The notes beneath the pieces are model-generated. The model saw only the letters and a list, made by a program, of their open reading frames with translations. It had not been told where the DNA came from and did not search any database. A program made the translations under genes and the position numbers. Source: Chryseobacterium cupriresistens (GTDB lineage: Bacteria > Bacteroidota > Bacteroidia > Flavobacteriales > Weeksellaceae). From it: a stretch of 64,000 nt of DNA. Below are positions 48,525-58,500 of this stretch, piece after piece. Each line of letters opens with the position of its first letter. Within the stretch, counting starts at the first letter, position 1. The DNA is taken from positions 682,001 through 746,000 of the forward strand of contig NZ_JBKKJT010000002.1 of NCBI RefSeq assembly GCF_046614675.1, given 5' to 3'.

Positions 48525-51326
48525 TTACTTCACAGCAATCTCATCAATAAAGATATAAGCATCACCGCCTGCTCCCTGATGCCATTCCGGAAGTTTTCCG
48601 AAGTAGTAGGCTTTTACTTTGATATAACGTGCTTCGGTAGGAAGAATTTCTGTAGAAAAATCTTTGATCTGTACTTTTTCATCCTTAGGATCAATAGTAT
48701 TGTCAACGGTCTTCAGAAGGACAAAATCTTTTCCGTTCATGGAAGCGTAATATTCCACCTTTTTAGGCATCAGAATCCATGCTTTGCTGTCCTGAAGGTA
48801 CGTTGAAGATAAATATTTAATGTTTTGAGGGGATTTAAGATCAATAATAGCTTCAAAATTTTGTCCCTGATAACCATGCCATTCACCCTTTCTCCAATTA
48901 ACATCTCCTCTGATTCCGTCAATAAGTGCCAAGTTTCCGGTAGCACTGTACTGCGGAGTCACTTTTGACAGAATATTAATATCCCAATAGTTTGGTCTTC
49001 TGTTGAAATGAGCGGTTGTCACAGAGCTTTTTTCGCCGTTTCTTTCAGCATAAGCCATTACCTGAGTAGTTTTGGTGATGGAAATCGGGCCTTTATAAGT
49101 AGAGAATGTTTTTCTTTTATTGCTGTCACTCTCATCCATTGTCATATAATATACTTTGTCGCTTGGGTTTAATGGAGTGATTTCAACTTTGGTAGAAAAG
49201 TCGAAGATTCTGTCGGCAGCAATTACCGGAGAGGCTGTCTGTTCAGGATATTTAAAATCTTTAGCAGGTTTTACATTTTCGAAACCTAATTTTTTGAGCT
49301 CTGCTCTGCCTGTAGTTTTTGTAATCGTTCTTGTAGTGCCGTCTTCAAGGTGAATTTTAATTTCGTCAAAATAAGGAGTGGTGGTTTCCCATTCCGGTAA
49401 TCCCGGGGTTACAGAATAAATTCCCATTGAGCTTAAAACATACCAGGCACTCATCTGGCCGCAGTCTTCATTTCCGATCAATCCGTCAGGAGTATTTTTA
49501 TAGAAGTTATCAAGGATGTATTTGATTTTGGCATCTGTTTTTTCCGGCTTATCCACAAAATTGTACAGATAGGCAATATGATGGCTTGGCTCATTTCCCT
49601 GGGCATATTGTCCCATCAATCCTGTGATGTCCACTTGTTCTCTTCCCGTAGTTTTATCAGGAGCAGTAAAGATAGCATCAATGAACTGTTCAAACTTTTC
49701 TTTTCCTCCATGAGCCGCAATAAGTCCCGGAATGTCCTGCTGTACAGAATAAGAATAATGCCATGAGTTTCCTTCCGTATAATTGTTGTTGACTTCTCTC
49801 GGGTCAAATGGTTCATACCAGTTTCCGTTTTTTCTCGGCTGCATAAAGCCTGTTTTTGGATTGTAAAGGTTTTTCCAGTTCTGAGAACGCTTCATGAACT
49901 CCTGATACTCTTCTTTTTTGCCTAAAATTTTGGCCATCTGAGCAATACACCAGTCGTCATAGGCATATTCTACTGTTTTGGAAACACTTTCATGCTCGTC
50001 GTCTATGCTGATATAATTATTCTGTTTATAAGCATTCAATCCAAAAATATCCTGCATGGCTGAACTTTTTGCTGCCTGAAATGCCTTTTCATAATCAAAT
50101 CCCTGAATTCCTTTTGCCATTGCGTCTGCAATGACAGAAACGGAGTGGTAGCCAATCATGCATTCTGTTTCATTGGAAGCCAGTTCCCATACCGGAAGTT
50201 TTCCTCCCTGTTCATATTGTTTAATGAAAGTATTGATAAAATCAGCAGTTCTTTTTCTGTCGATTAAAGTCATCAGCGGATGAGCACCTCTGAAGGTATC
50301 CCAAAGTGAAAATACCGTATAATAATCAAAGCCATTGGCGGTATAAAGCTTATTATCTCTGCCTCTGTATCTTCCATCTACATCCATATTGATGTTGGGT
50401 TGTGTGAAAACGTGATATAGAGCAGTGTAAAAAACGGCCAATTTGTTTTTATCATCAGATTTCACCTCAATTTTTGAAAGCTCTTTGTCCCAGTCAGATT
50501 GAGCCTGCTTTCTTACCGCGTCGAAATCTTTCGACTGCCCTTCTGCCAGCATATTCTTTTCTGCTCCTTCGTAGCCTGTAGGAGAAACAGAGACTTTTAT
50601 ATCGATCTTTTCTCCTTTTTTAACGGTGGCTGAAAATGCCAGAGCAAGTCTTGTTCCGGTAAAAAGATTGTTTTCCTGCTTTCCGTTAACTTCTTCTTTT
50701 GAAATTTTCATGGGTTTTGAAAACTCAATTCTGGCGTAAATATACTGGTTGGTGGCCCATGCTTCACTTCTTCTGAAAACCTCAATGGTTTTATCATCAA
50801 TAATCTTTACTTCCCCTTCCAGAAGTTTGTCTCTGTGATTGAGGTCTAAGATAATATTGGCATTGCCTGCGTTGTTGAACGTATATTCGTGATAGCCGAC
50901 TCTTCTGGTAGTAGTAAGGCGGACATCAATATTATTCTTATCTAATTTGACAGCGTAGAATCCTGCTGCTGCTTTCTCATTTTTATGCGAAAACCTTGAA
51001 GAATAATCCCTGCTGTTCAGACTGGGATTTCCCATCGTAGGCATCAGCATGATATCTCCATAATCGGAAACTCCCGTTCCGTTCAGATGGGTATGAGAAA
51101 AACCATAGATCACAGAATCCGAATAATGATATCCGCTGCATCCGTCCCAGCTTCCATCAATTCTTGTATCGGGAGAAAGCTGTACCATTCCGAATGGAAC
51201 GATTGCCCCGGGAAAAGTGTGGCCATGTCCTCCGGTTCCTATAAACGGATTGACATATTGGGAATAGCTCTGTGCAGAAATGATCTGAGTAATAAATATA
51301 GAAAATGCAATAAGCCCTTTTTTCAT
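48525..51326 (-). CDS. GH92 family alpha-mannosidase with discoidin domain
   Basis: A 933-residue exported enzyme (signal peptide 1-18). The GH92 catalytic unit fills about 20-690: VNPFIGTGGHGHTFPGA at the start, GFSHTHLNGTG, and the calcium/acid site IGNEDCGQMSAWYVLSSMGIYSVTPG. Then come a chitobiase-C-terminal-like beta module (about 700-775) and an F5/8 type C (discoidin) carbohydrate-binding domain (about 790-933). GH92 enzymes are calcium-dependent exo-alpha-mannosidases acting on N-glycan or yeast mannan. No T9SS tail, and no SusCD pair nearby. Confidence 0.93.
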   Translation of the reverse strand: MKKGLIAFSIFITQIISAQSYSQYVNPFIGTGGHGHTFPGAIVPFGMVQLSPDTRIDGSWDGCSGYHYSDSVIYGFSHTHLNGTGVSDYGDIMLMPTMGNPSLNSRDYSSRFSHKNEKAAAGFYAVKLDKNNIDVRLTTTRRVGYHEYTFNNAGNANIILDLNHRDKLLEGEVKIIDDKTIEVFRRSEAWATNQYIYARIEFSKPMKISKEEVNGKQENNLFTGTRLALAFSATVKKGEKIDIKVSVSPTGYEGAEKNMLAEGQSKDFDAVRKQAQSDWDKELSKIEVKSDDKNKLAVFYTALYHVFTQPNINMDVDGRYRGRDNKLYTANGFDYYTVFSLWDTFRGAHPLMTLIDRKRTADFINTFIKQYEQGGKLPVWELASNETECMIGYHSVSVIADAMAKGIQGFDYEKAFQAAKSSAMQDIFGLNAYKQNNYISIDDEHESVSKTVEYAYDDWCIAQMAKILGKKEEYQEFMKRSQNWKNLYNPKTGFMQPRKNGNWYEPFDPREVNNNYTEGNSWHYSYSVQQDIPGLIAAHGGKEKFEQFIDAIFTAPDKTTGREQVDITGLMGQYAQGNEPSHHIAYLYNFVDKPEKTDAKIKYILDNFYKNTPDGLIGNEDCGQMSAWYVLSSMGIYSVTPGLPEWETTTPYFDEIKIHLEDGTTRTITKTTGRAELKKLGFENVKPAKDFKYPEQTASPVIAADRIFDFSTKVEITPLNPSDKVYYMTMDESDSNKRKTFSTYKGPISITKTTQVMAYAERNGEKSSVTTAHFNRRPNYWDINILSKVTPQYSATGNLALIDGIRGDVNWRKGEWHGYQGQNFEAIIDLKSPQNIKYLSSTYLQDSKAWILMPKKVEYYASMNGKDFVLLKTVDNTIDPKDEKVQIKDFSTEILPTEARYIKVKAYYFGKLPEWHQGAGGDAYIFIDEIAVK

Positions 51327-51444
51327 GTTCTGATTTTATCAGACGAAGATATTGAAAAACAGTAAAAGTGATGCAATAAAAGATCATTACCGTTTGTCCT
51401 GTTAAAAACGATCTCATTCATTAAGAAGACAGAGCCAATTAAAA

Positions 51445-51900
51445 TTACACTTCTCCTTCAAAAAAATGATTGAGATAGGTCTCTTTATCCTTGTCTTCTC
51501 TTCCGGAGCCCAGATATTTTTTCCAGGACTGAGATTCATGATATACAATGCCCATTTCCCAGACACAATACGTCGGGCGGTGGGTTTTGTTCCTGTCCCA
51601 TATTTCAAATTGTCCGGAACCATCATAATACACGCTTTCCCATAATTCGTTTTCATTTCGCCATGTACACACCAGTAAAAGATAGTTTTCTCCGCAGCGG
51701 TGCATAATGACAAATCCAAGATCATCAATGTTTTTAAAGTTTTCTTCAGCACTTTCAATACACTTTTGGGCATTTTCAATGTCCTGTTGTAAAACTTCTG
51801 CAGGATCATTGGCCAGGTCATACCATTTGAATTTTGTTTTTCCAACGATAAAAATTCCTTTTGGCTGTGCATATTTGGAAGGATAGGAGGTCGTTTTCAT
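51445..51900 (-). CDS. Conserved-looking cytosolic protein of unknown function
   Basis: 151 residues, no signal peptide or membrane segment, rich in Trp, Tyr and charged residues (CTWRNENELWESVYYDGSGQFEIWDRN). I do not recognise the family. A second minus-strand frame (51414-51872) overlaps it, but this frame has a natural composition, an acidic soluble profile and an ATG start. Single gene between the GH92 gene and mrp. Confidence 0.65.
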   Translation of the reverse strand: MKTTSYPSKYAQPKGIFIVGKTKFKWYDLANDPAEVLQQDIENAQKCIESAEENFKNIDDLGFVIMHRCGENYLLLVCTWRNENELWESVYYDGSGQFEIWDRNKTHRPTYCVWEMGIVYHESQSWKKYLGSGREDKDKETYLNHFFEGEV

Positions 51901-52024
51901 ATCAATTGCTTTCTGAGGTTGGACGTGGTATCAGAATAAAAAAACAGAATAAGAAATTTTTAACGATCTGATTTATCACCTGATATTATAGATTTTATTG
52001 ATTCTAAATTACCGAAAAAATGCG

Positions 52025-52032
52025 TAAATTTG
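52025..52032 (+). promoter_or_regulatory. -7 element of mrp
   Basis: TAAATTTG, exact to TAnnTTTG, 18 bases before the ATG. Confidence 0.65.
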
Positions 52033-52050
52033 TAAACAATTTATATTTAT

Positions 52051-53157
52051 ATGTTGACGAAAGAAAAGGTTCAGGATTTCCTTAAAGAAATAGAAGTAGA
52101 CGATTTGGTGAATAATCTTCAGATTATGGGTAACGATGTTTATATTGATATGACTGCCCATTCGCCTGCAATGCACGAAAAGAAAAAACTGGAGGCTGCC
52201 ATGAAACAGGCTTTTGCCAGTGAGTTTGGAGAAGACATTCATTTAAAACTTAAAATCGTTTCTCCGGAGCCTAGTGAAATTCAGCAAAGTCAGATCAAAG
52301 GAAAACAAATTCCGGGAATTCAAAATATTATCGCTATTGCTTCCGGTAAAGGAGGAGTAGGGAAGTCTACAGTTTCTGCAAATATGGCAGTAACATTAGC
52401 TAAAATGGGCTTTAAAGTAGGATTACTGGATGCTGATATCTACGGTCCTTCAGTTCCTACCATGTTTGATACAGAGGGACAAAAACCAATTTCTGTAGAA
52501 GTGAATGGTAAGAATCTGATGAAGCCTATCGAAAATTATGGAGTAAAAATGCTTTCAATAGGATACTTCTCAGGAGCCAATCAGGCAGTAGTATGGAGAG
52601 GTCCTATGGCTTCAAAAGCTTTGAACCAGATGATCAGAGATGCAGCATGGGGAGAACTGGATTTCCTTCTAATTGACCTTCCTCCGGGAACAGGTGACAT
52701 TCACTTGTCAATTATCCAGGAAGTACCAGTAACAGGAGCGGTCATCGTAAGTACACCTCAGCATGTTGCATTGGCAGACGTAAGAAAAGGAATTGCCATG
52801 TTCCAGATAGAAAGTATTAACATTCCTGTGCTTGGTTTGATCGAAAATATGGCGTATTTTACACCGGAAGAACTTCCTGACAATAAATATTATATCTTTG
52901 GAAACCAGGGAGCACAATATTTAGCGGAAGATCTTGGAATTCCGGTATTGGGTGAAATTCCACTAATCCAGAGCATCAGAGAAGCAGGTGACGTTGGAAG
53001 ACCGGCAGCACTTCAGGAAGGATCTAAAATTGAAGATATCTACACAGAAACTGCCAGAAAAATGGTAGAAAGCTTAGTGGAAAGAAATAAAAATCTTCCT
53101 CCCACTGAAGCAGTGAAGATTTCCACAATGGCAGGATGCTCGCCAAAAGCAAAATAA
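52051..53157 (+). CDS. mrp: Mrp/NBP35-family iron-sulfur carrier ATPase
   Basis: A 368-residue P-loop ATPase that delivers Fe-S clusters. An N-terminal MIP18/DUF59 domain (about 1-85) precedes the ATPase with Walker A IASGKGGVGKSTVSANMA and VGLLDADIYGPSVPTMF. The CxxC motif that bridges the dimer cluster in most Mrp proteins is missing: the segment reads ENMAYFTPEELPDNKYYIFG. Only the C-terminal Cys of MAGCSPK remains. A NifU-type gene follows 47 bases later, supporting the Fe-S role. Confidence 0.9.
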   Translation: MLTKEKVQDFLKEIEVDDLVNNLQIMGNDVYIDMTAHSPAMHEKKKLEAAMKQAFASEFGEDIHLKLKIVSPEPSEIQQSQIKGKQIPGIQNIIAIASGKGGVGKSTVSANMAVTLAKMGFKVGLLDADIYGPSVPTMFDTEGQKPISVEVNGKNLMKPIENYGVKMLSIGYFSGANQAVVWRGPMASKALNQMIRDAAWGELDFLLIDLPPGTGDIHLSIIQEVPVTGAVIVSTPQHVALADVRKGIAMFQIESINIPVLGLIENMAYFTPEELPDNKYYIFGNQGAQYLAEDLGIPVLGEIPLIQSIREAGDVGRPAALQEGSKIEDIYTETARKMVESLVERNKNLPPTEAVKISTMAGCSPKAK

Positions 53158-53204
53158 TAATAATTTCAATAAAATTTGAAGAAACCGAATTGAACTGAAA
53201 AAAT

Positions 53205-53453
53205 ATGGAAACAAACATAACGCACGAAGATACAGTAACAAGAGTAATGGAAGCTCTGGAAAGCATCAGACCGTTTTTGAATAAAGACGGAGGTGATATT
53301 GAGCTTATTGATGTGAAAGATAATCAGGTGTTTGTAAAACTGTTAGGTAACTGTTCCGGGTGTTCATTGAATTTTTCAACCTTAAAACTGGGTGTTGAAA
53401 ATACAATCAAACAACATGCTCCGGAAATCGAAAAGGTAATCAACGTAGAGTAA
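53205..53453 (+). CDS. NifU C-terminal-domain (Nfu-type) Fe-S scaffold
   Basis: An 82-residue protein made only of the NifU C-terminal domain, which holds a 4Fe-4S cluster through NCSGCSLNFSTLKLGVEN (the CxxC pair). It passes clusters to target proteins and probably works with Mrp upstream. Length is normal for stand-alone forms. Confidence 0.92.
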   Translation: METNITHEDTVTRVMEALESIRPFLNKDGGDIELIDVKDNQVFVKLLGNCSGCSLNFSTLKLGVENTIKQHAPEIEKVINVE

Positions 53454-53473
53454 ATTATATCTGAGATATTTTT

Positions 53474-53507
53474 AAAAAGACAGGCTTTTTTTAAGGCCTG
53501 TCTTTTT
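53474..53507 (+). terminator. Terminator of the mrp-nifU unit
   Basis: Perfect stem AAAAAGACAGGC/GCCTGTCTTTTT with a T-rich loop. Its right half is also the beginning of a duplicated segment that recurs at 54781. Confidence 0.88.
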
Positions 53508-53578
53508 ATTTGCATTAATAACAATAAGTTTGGTGAACCAAACCTGACGTGTTTTTAATCCGTCAGGTTTATTAATTT
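53488..53578 (+). repeat. Left copy of a ~90-base direct repeat
   Basis: Runs from TTTTTAAGG inside the nifU terminator through CTGTCTTTTTATTTGCATTA, AAGTTTGGTGAACCAAACC and the hairpin CCTGACG...CGTCAGG to TTTATTAATTT. It is homologous to 54781-54886. Confidence 0.8.
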
Positions 53579-53608
53579 CTAGGTATATTTTCACGAAATA
53601 AATGAAAA

Positions 53609-54634
53609 TTATAATCCTGCCGGAGGTGCAGCTGCTGCTCCACTATTTAATCCTCCTAAGTTTTGAGACACTGGTGTAAGCGTTTTAAGTACACTATTAT
53701 TGATAACAAGGCAGTAGATTGTCCATGTTCCATTCACTCCACCTGGAGTAGCCGTGGCTAAATAGTCAGCTGATAAACGCCATGTTCCGGCAGAAGTAAA
53801 TGCAAACACATTTGCGGGAGCATAAGTAGGAGGTGTTGTTCCTGTATTAGTATTTAAAGAGGTGTTAAAACTATTTCCTACTACTGTCACAGTATAATCT
53901 GTGCTGCTTATTTTAGTGTCATAATTAGCAACCCAGTCTCCATTAACGTTAGAAATTGTATAAACAATATAATTTAGCGGTGATGTATTTCCGGTTGATG
54001 AAACAGCAATTTTCACTTCTCCTGTTGTGTTGTCTCTCACAAGGGTAGAAACATTAGTTGATGAATTGGAACTTGCAGCAGTCCCAATTCTCACATTACC
54101 ATTAATATCCAATTTAGTAGTAGGTGCGGAAGTCCCGATTCCTATTCTGTCATTTTGTGTATCTACAGAAAAAGTAGTGCCGTCAATATTAAATTGATTG
54201 ACACTGGGGGTACTTGCCGTAAAAGATAATGTTTTATTAGTCATGGCGACAGTACGATTTGCTTGTATCGTACCATCTGTATTATATATACTGGTATCGC
54301 TGGGAACAGAGGTAATTACTTTTTGCCAGATCGTTCCATCAAAATAATAGTAGCCGGGTGTAGTAACATTGTTTGTTTTTACTGTAAGGGTACCTGTTGT
54401 ATCTAATACATATACTAAGGTACCTGTTTGCGGGGAATTATAAGCCCCGTCTTTAGCAATAAGGTCAGCTCTTGATAATCTAGGAGTGATTAATCCCTCA
54501 GCAATAGCAGGAGCTGTGGCTGTTGTTAATGCTTTTACATCAAGAGTTGCAGTGGGAGAGCTTGTGTTTATCCCTACTTGAGCAAAATATAAGCTGAAAA
54601 ATAAGCTTAATGAGAACAATAGTACTTTTTTCAT
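53609..54634 (-). CDS. Secreted protein, third member of the GYYYFD family, tail-fibre-like
   Basis: 341 residues of unknown function. Signal peptide 1-18 (ending YFA-Q), then VGINTSSPTATLDV, ITPRLSRADLIAKDG, QTGTLVYVLD and PGYYYFDGTIWQKV, block for block the layout of the proteins at 3616 and 4258. A second unit RIGIGTSAPTTKLDINGNVRIGTA follows (about 155-180), as in phage-tail-like surface proteins, then a Thr/Asn-rich beta region and a GGLNSGAAAAPPAGL tail. It is bracketed by direct repeats (53488-53578 and 54781-54886), suggesting a mobile or duplicated segment. Confidence 0.72.
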   Translation of the reverse strand: MKKVLLFSLSLFFSLYFAQVGINTSSPTATLDVKALTTATAPAIAEGLITPRLSRADLIAKDGAYNSPQTGTLVYVLDTTGTLTVKTNNVTTPGYYYFDGTIWQKVITSVPSDTSIYNTDGTIQANRTVAMTNKTLSFTASTPSVNQFNIDGTTFSVDTQNDRIGIGTSAPTTKLDINGNVRIGTAASSNSSTNVSTLVRDNTTGEVKIAVSSTGNTSPLNYIVYTISNVNGDWVANYDTKISSTDYTVTVVGNSFNTSLNTNTGTTPPTYAPANVFAFTSAGTWRLSADYLATATPGGVNGTWTIYCLVINNSVLKTLTPVSQNLGGLNSGAAAAPPAGL

Positions 54635-54934
54635 GATTTCTTTTGGTTTTGTGTTTTTTAACTGTAAAATGGTTTTACTGTTAAATATTAAAATGTTATT
54701 TAAATATACAAATAATATAATAAATTTGATTGAAATTTTTATTTGAAAAAGGTCATAAGGAGATACTTTATAAGCAGGAATTTTTAAGGACTGTCTTTTA
54801 TTTGTATTAATAGCAAGAAGTTTGGTTCACCAAGCTGAACCAAACCTGACGGGTTTTTAAAACCCGTCAGGTTTATTAATTAATTTATACTTTAGGTCTA
54901 GGATGAGATTTTTCAGATTCCGAAAAATGTTTTT
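54635..54934. other. Intergenic region with the right-hand repeat copy
   Basis: 300 bases. The first half is the AT-rich upstream region of the 53609 gene without an exact -7 element; the second half is the direct repeat copy (54781-54886) and the tail of the DUF3060 gene's 3' region. No ORF. Confidence 0.5.
54781..54886 (+). repeat. Right copy of a ~90-base direct repeat
   Basis: TTTTTAAGGACTGTCTTTTA, TTTGTATTAATAGCAAGAAG, the hairpin TTTGGTTCA/TGAACCAAA and the hairpin CCTGACGGGTTTT/AAAACCCGTCAGG. It is more complete than the left copy, which lacks about 15 bases of the first hairpin. Same orientation, offset about 1293 bases. Confidence 0.8.
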
Positions 54935-55327
54935 TTATTGTTTTACAACCTTATTTCCCACTCCAGTAATAGAAACATCCGGTTTCCCTGATTTTGTTCC
55001 TGAAGTTCTGTAGTAAACGGTGTTATCACCACCTTCCATGGATATTTTGTCTACTTTATCGATGTATATTTTGTTACCTGTTCCTGAGATTGTAACTTTT
55101 TTTGCACTCCCTTTTACCGTAAGCTTGTTATCACCACCTTCTACCTCAACAACGCCTCCGCTGAGTGTATAATTGAGTGTATGTCCTACACCTTCTACAT
55201 GTACCACTTTATTGCCTTCGGTTTTCTCCACACCTTTTGTAGATTCTGTTTTTCTTGATTGTGAGAAAGCAGTAGCTGTTCCCAGCAACAGGAAAGTAAG
55301 AATTCCTGCGGTTTTAATATTCTTCAT
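54935..55327 (-). CDS. DUF3060 domain exported protein
   Basis: 130 residues with a signal peptide (1-22, ending AFS-Q). The DUF3060 repeat pattern is clear: VEGVGHTLNYTL, VEVEGGDNKLTVKGSAKKVTISGTGNKIYIDKV and ISMEGGDNTVYYR, forming a right-handed beta-solenoid of G-x-x-N-K/T repeats. Function unknown. Confidence 0.85.
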   Translation of the reverse strand: MKNIKTAGILTFLLLGTATAFSQSRKTESTKGVEKTEGNKVVHVEGVGHTLNYTLSGGVVEVEGGDNKLTVKGSAKKVTISGTGNKIYIDKVDKISMEGGDNTVYYRTSGTKSGKPDVSITGVGNKVVKQ

Positions 55328-55445
55328 GCGAATTGGTTTTTTATTCGGGATAAATATAGATATAAAATGCTTTCTTCCAAGTATTTCAAAAGTTAAATCA
55401 TCTTAAATAAAGAGTCTTCATATGGCATATTGTATATTCCAATAA

Positions 55446-55474
55446 CAAAAAAGCCCCGGAAATCCGAAGCTTTA
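55446..55474 (-). terminator. Terminator of the choice-of-anchor I protein gene
   Basis: On the minus strand stem AAAGCTTCGG/CCGGGGCTTT (two G-T pairs), then TTTG. Confidence 0.65.
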
Positions 55475-55504
55475 CAATGGAATGGTATGCTGTAATATAT
55501 ATAT

Positions 55505-58500
55505 TTACTTTACAATAACTCTCTTGATCTGTCCTTCTGAAGTTTTTACCAGATAAACACCGGTAGAAAGCGTAGAAGTATTGATTGTTAAAGCATTCTT
55601 TTCTTTTCCGATCAATTTTCCGGACATATCGTACAATTCGTAATCCTGTTTTCTGTTGAAATAAAGTGTATTTCCTTTGTTGACAGGGTTTGGAAATACA
55701 TTGAAGGTTGCCTGTTCAGATTTTATCTCACCTGTTCCAAGCGTAGCAGGCATGGCTACTTCATACATGGATAAAGTTCCGCTGATCTCATTCGCAACGA
55801 TCACATACCCTTTATTGGTTGTTGTATTTTCAGGGGCAATGTAAATGATTCCTTCAGGACCATTGTCTCCTCCGTATGCTGAAGTAGAACGGGAATGTTT
55901 GTAATCTGTAAACGTAGGGTTATTAGGGTTCGTAATATTATAAACCATAACACCTCCGGTTCTTTCCAGTGTGATGAAAGCATACGTCTGTCCGTTGATG
56001 TTTCCTAAAGCAACTCCTTCCGGTTCCGGACCTTTGGCGCGGCTTCTGTTTTTAATACCGTTAGACTCATTATCAGCATTGAAAATTAAAGGATGGTAAG
56101 CTGAAATATATCTTTCAAACTGATCTCCGCTGTCGTAGACAATCTGTTTAGTATCAGCATTGAAAATAGAGAAAGAACGTGCTCCTAAAGCCGCCATTTC
56201 TTCAAACTCCGAATCTCCATCCGTATTTCCTGTAGCAGATGAAACCCTGAATCTGCCAAGATTATAAGCCGCTTTTAAAATACCTGCATTCGGAAACAAT
56301 ACAGGATCTAAAGTATAACTGTTAGCACCTACTGTAGTTCTTTCGCTGAATCCTGAAAGATCTTTTTCATCACCTTCATTAGCGGTTATAATATAATTGG
56401 TGTTTCCTATTTTATAATTCTGTACAGCGTCCGGAACATAGTAAGCTTTTACCGGCCAGTTGGCAATTAAAACCTCTCCATTACTATCTGAGGCATCAAA
56501 ACCGTTACCCGGAATACTCATGTCTTTTTTTCCCAATCCCCAGATTCCTGTGATGGTTTTTGTAACCAGATTAATCTCAGCGATGGCATTGTTTTCCTGA
56601 AGAGTTACCCATGCTTTCTGACTGTCGGCACTGATGGTTATATATTCCGGTTCCAGATCCTGAGAAAGGGTATTATTCGTTCTTACTTTTCTTAAACCGG
56701 TAGCGGTTAATGCTGCTACCTGATTATCAAAACTATTAAAATTAAGTGTCGCTACATTACTTTGGGTAAGATTTCCGATACCTCCGGAAATATCAATGAT
56801 GCTGATGGTTCCTTCAGGATCTGCCGTATAGGCATCATTAGGTTCTCCTTCATTGGCGGTAACTACTTTTGTTCCGTCAGGGGAGAATGTCACCATATCC
56901 GGTAAAGCTCCTACAGTTACCTGCTTCAGGAAATTTCCATTGATGTCAAAAAATACTACAGATCCATTTTGCTGGGGATCAGTATTGGGAGAGGCGGCTG
57001 CAATGATTCCGTTTTTCACAGCGATACTTGTGATACCGCCATAAGGAGCCATATTCACTGTTTTTATGACTGAAGGTATTGAAGGATTACTGAAATCAAT
57101 AATATCAAATACATCAGTAATCGAACTGATCGTGAATAAGCGTTGTGTTGACGGATCATGAACCACAATTTCCGTAGAACTGTTATTATTTCCTGACGGG
57201 TCAAAACTTAGAAGATAATTCAGCTGAATCTGATGGGAAGGAACCGGAGCCTGCTTATCATTGTCTACGATATAAACGGTTGCAGAATTGTCTCCTGAAA
57301 TAGTAGCTCCCACAGGATTTTCAAGACTTACTACAAAATATTCAGCCTGCTGTTCTGCCACTGTGTCATCAATAATCGGAATATTGACGGTGTAACTCGT
57401 TGTAGATGGACTAATGTTAATAGTCTGATTGGCTAAAGTAAAATCATTGTTGTCAGCTGTACTGAAAGGTGCGGGTTTTACAACAAGGTTTACCGCAGAA
57501 GCCGAAGGATTGGTAATATTGATTTTAAATGCAAGATTTCCCGCATTTTCATTAACCTTAATAAAATTCTTTTCTAAAGCAACTGTTGTTCCGGCAGTAG
57601 TAAAAGTAGTGGAAGTGACAGTTGTAATTCCGTTATCACTGAAATCTTCAACCACATTGGGCTTAAGAGCTAAATAATAGGTCTGCCCCGGCACAAGTCC
57701 GGAAGCAGGAATTACAGTGATGGTATTGTTAGTGAATGTTGTAGTGAAAGGAATTGGGGTACCTGAAGAATTTCCCAGACGGAAATCAATAAGGTTCTGT
57801 GCATTGGAATCGTTGATCGCAGAATTATCTGTTAGCCTTATATTTTCGTTAAAAGATAAGGTCGGATTTAAAGCCGTCGAAGCATTATTGGTATTGTGAG
57901 CAGGTAAATAAGTAACCGTTGGTGGAGTAGTATCAGGGCCTCCCGCAGGAACGGCATCTACTGTAAAGTTATCAAAACGGTTGTTCCCGCCTGTTCCTCC
58001 TCCTGTTGCCGAAAATTCTACCTTTAATTTAAAGTTAGGGTTGTTATTAGCACCCGGTACAGCAGAAAAATCGAGTGTTATCAGCTGGGGATCTGCATCC
58101 TGAGGATTCACGGTCTGAAACTGTACAAAAGTAGTTCCGTCTGTTGAATAAGACCAGGTCTGTGTTCCTGCTCCCTGACCGGATCTTCTGGTGGTGAACT
58201 TAACAATGATGTTATTATAGCCCGTTGTAGGAAGATTAAACTGTAAAGCTCCTCCAATCGGATTGTTGAATCTTAAATGGGCTCCGGAGCCATCACCGTT
58301 TCTTGCATTTAAATTTTGCAGACTAAAATTTTGTCCGGTACCTCCGGCAAAATCAATAACACTCGTTCCTCCTGTTATAGGTGCAAGAGAACCATTTACC
58401 ATCGTAGAAGTAGGGGTCGTAATTGTGGCTGCAGAAGCATTATCATTAAAATTCCAGTAATGAATCAGTGTCTGCCCGAAAAGACCGCTCTGAAAGAAGA

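Noticed and set aside
51414..51872. Alternative minus-strand ORF overlapping the 151-residue hypothetical gene
   Set aside because: Its translation is rich in Lys, Thr and Cys runs without a natural fold pattern, whereas the 51445-51900 frame looks like a soluble protein with proper start; only one can be coding.
53609..54634. Prophage tail-fibre gene
   Set aside because: The ATLDV/KLDINGNVRIG motifs resemble tail fibres, but there is a signal peptide and no phage gene nearby, so a secreted flavobacterial protein fits better.
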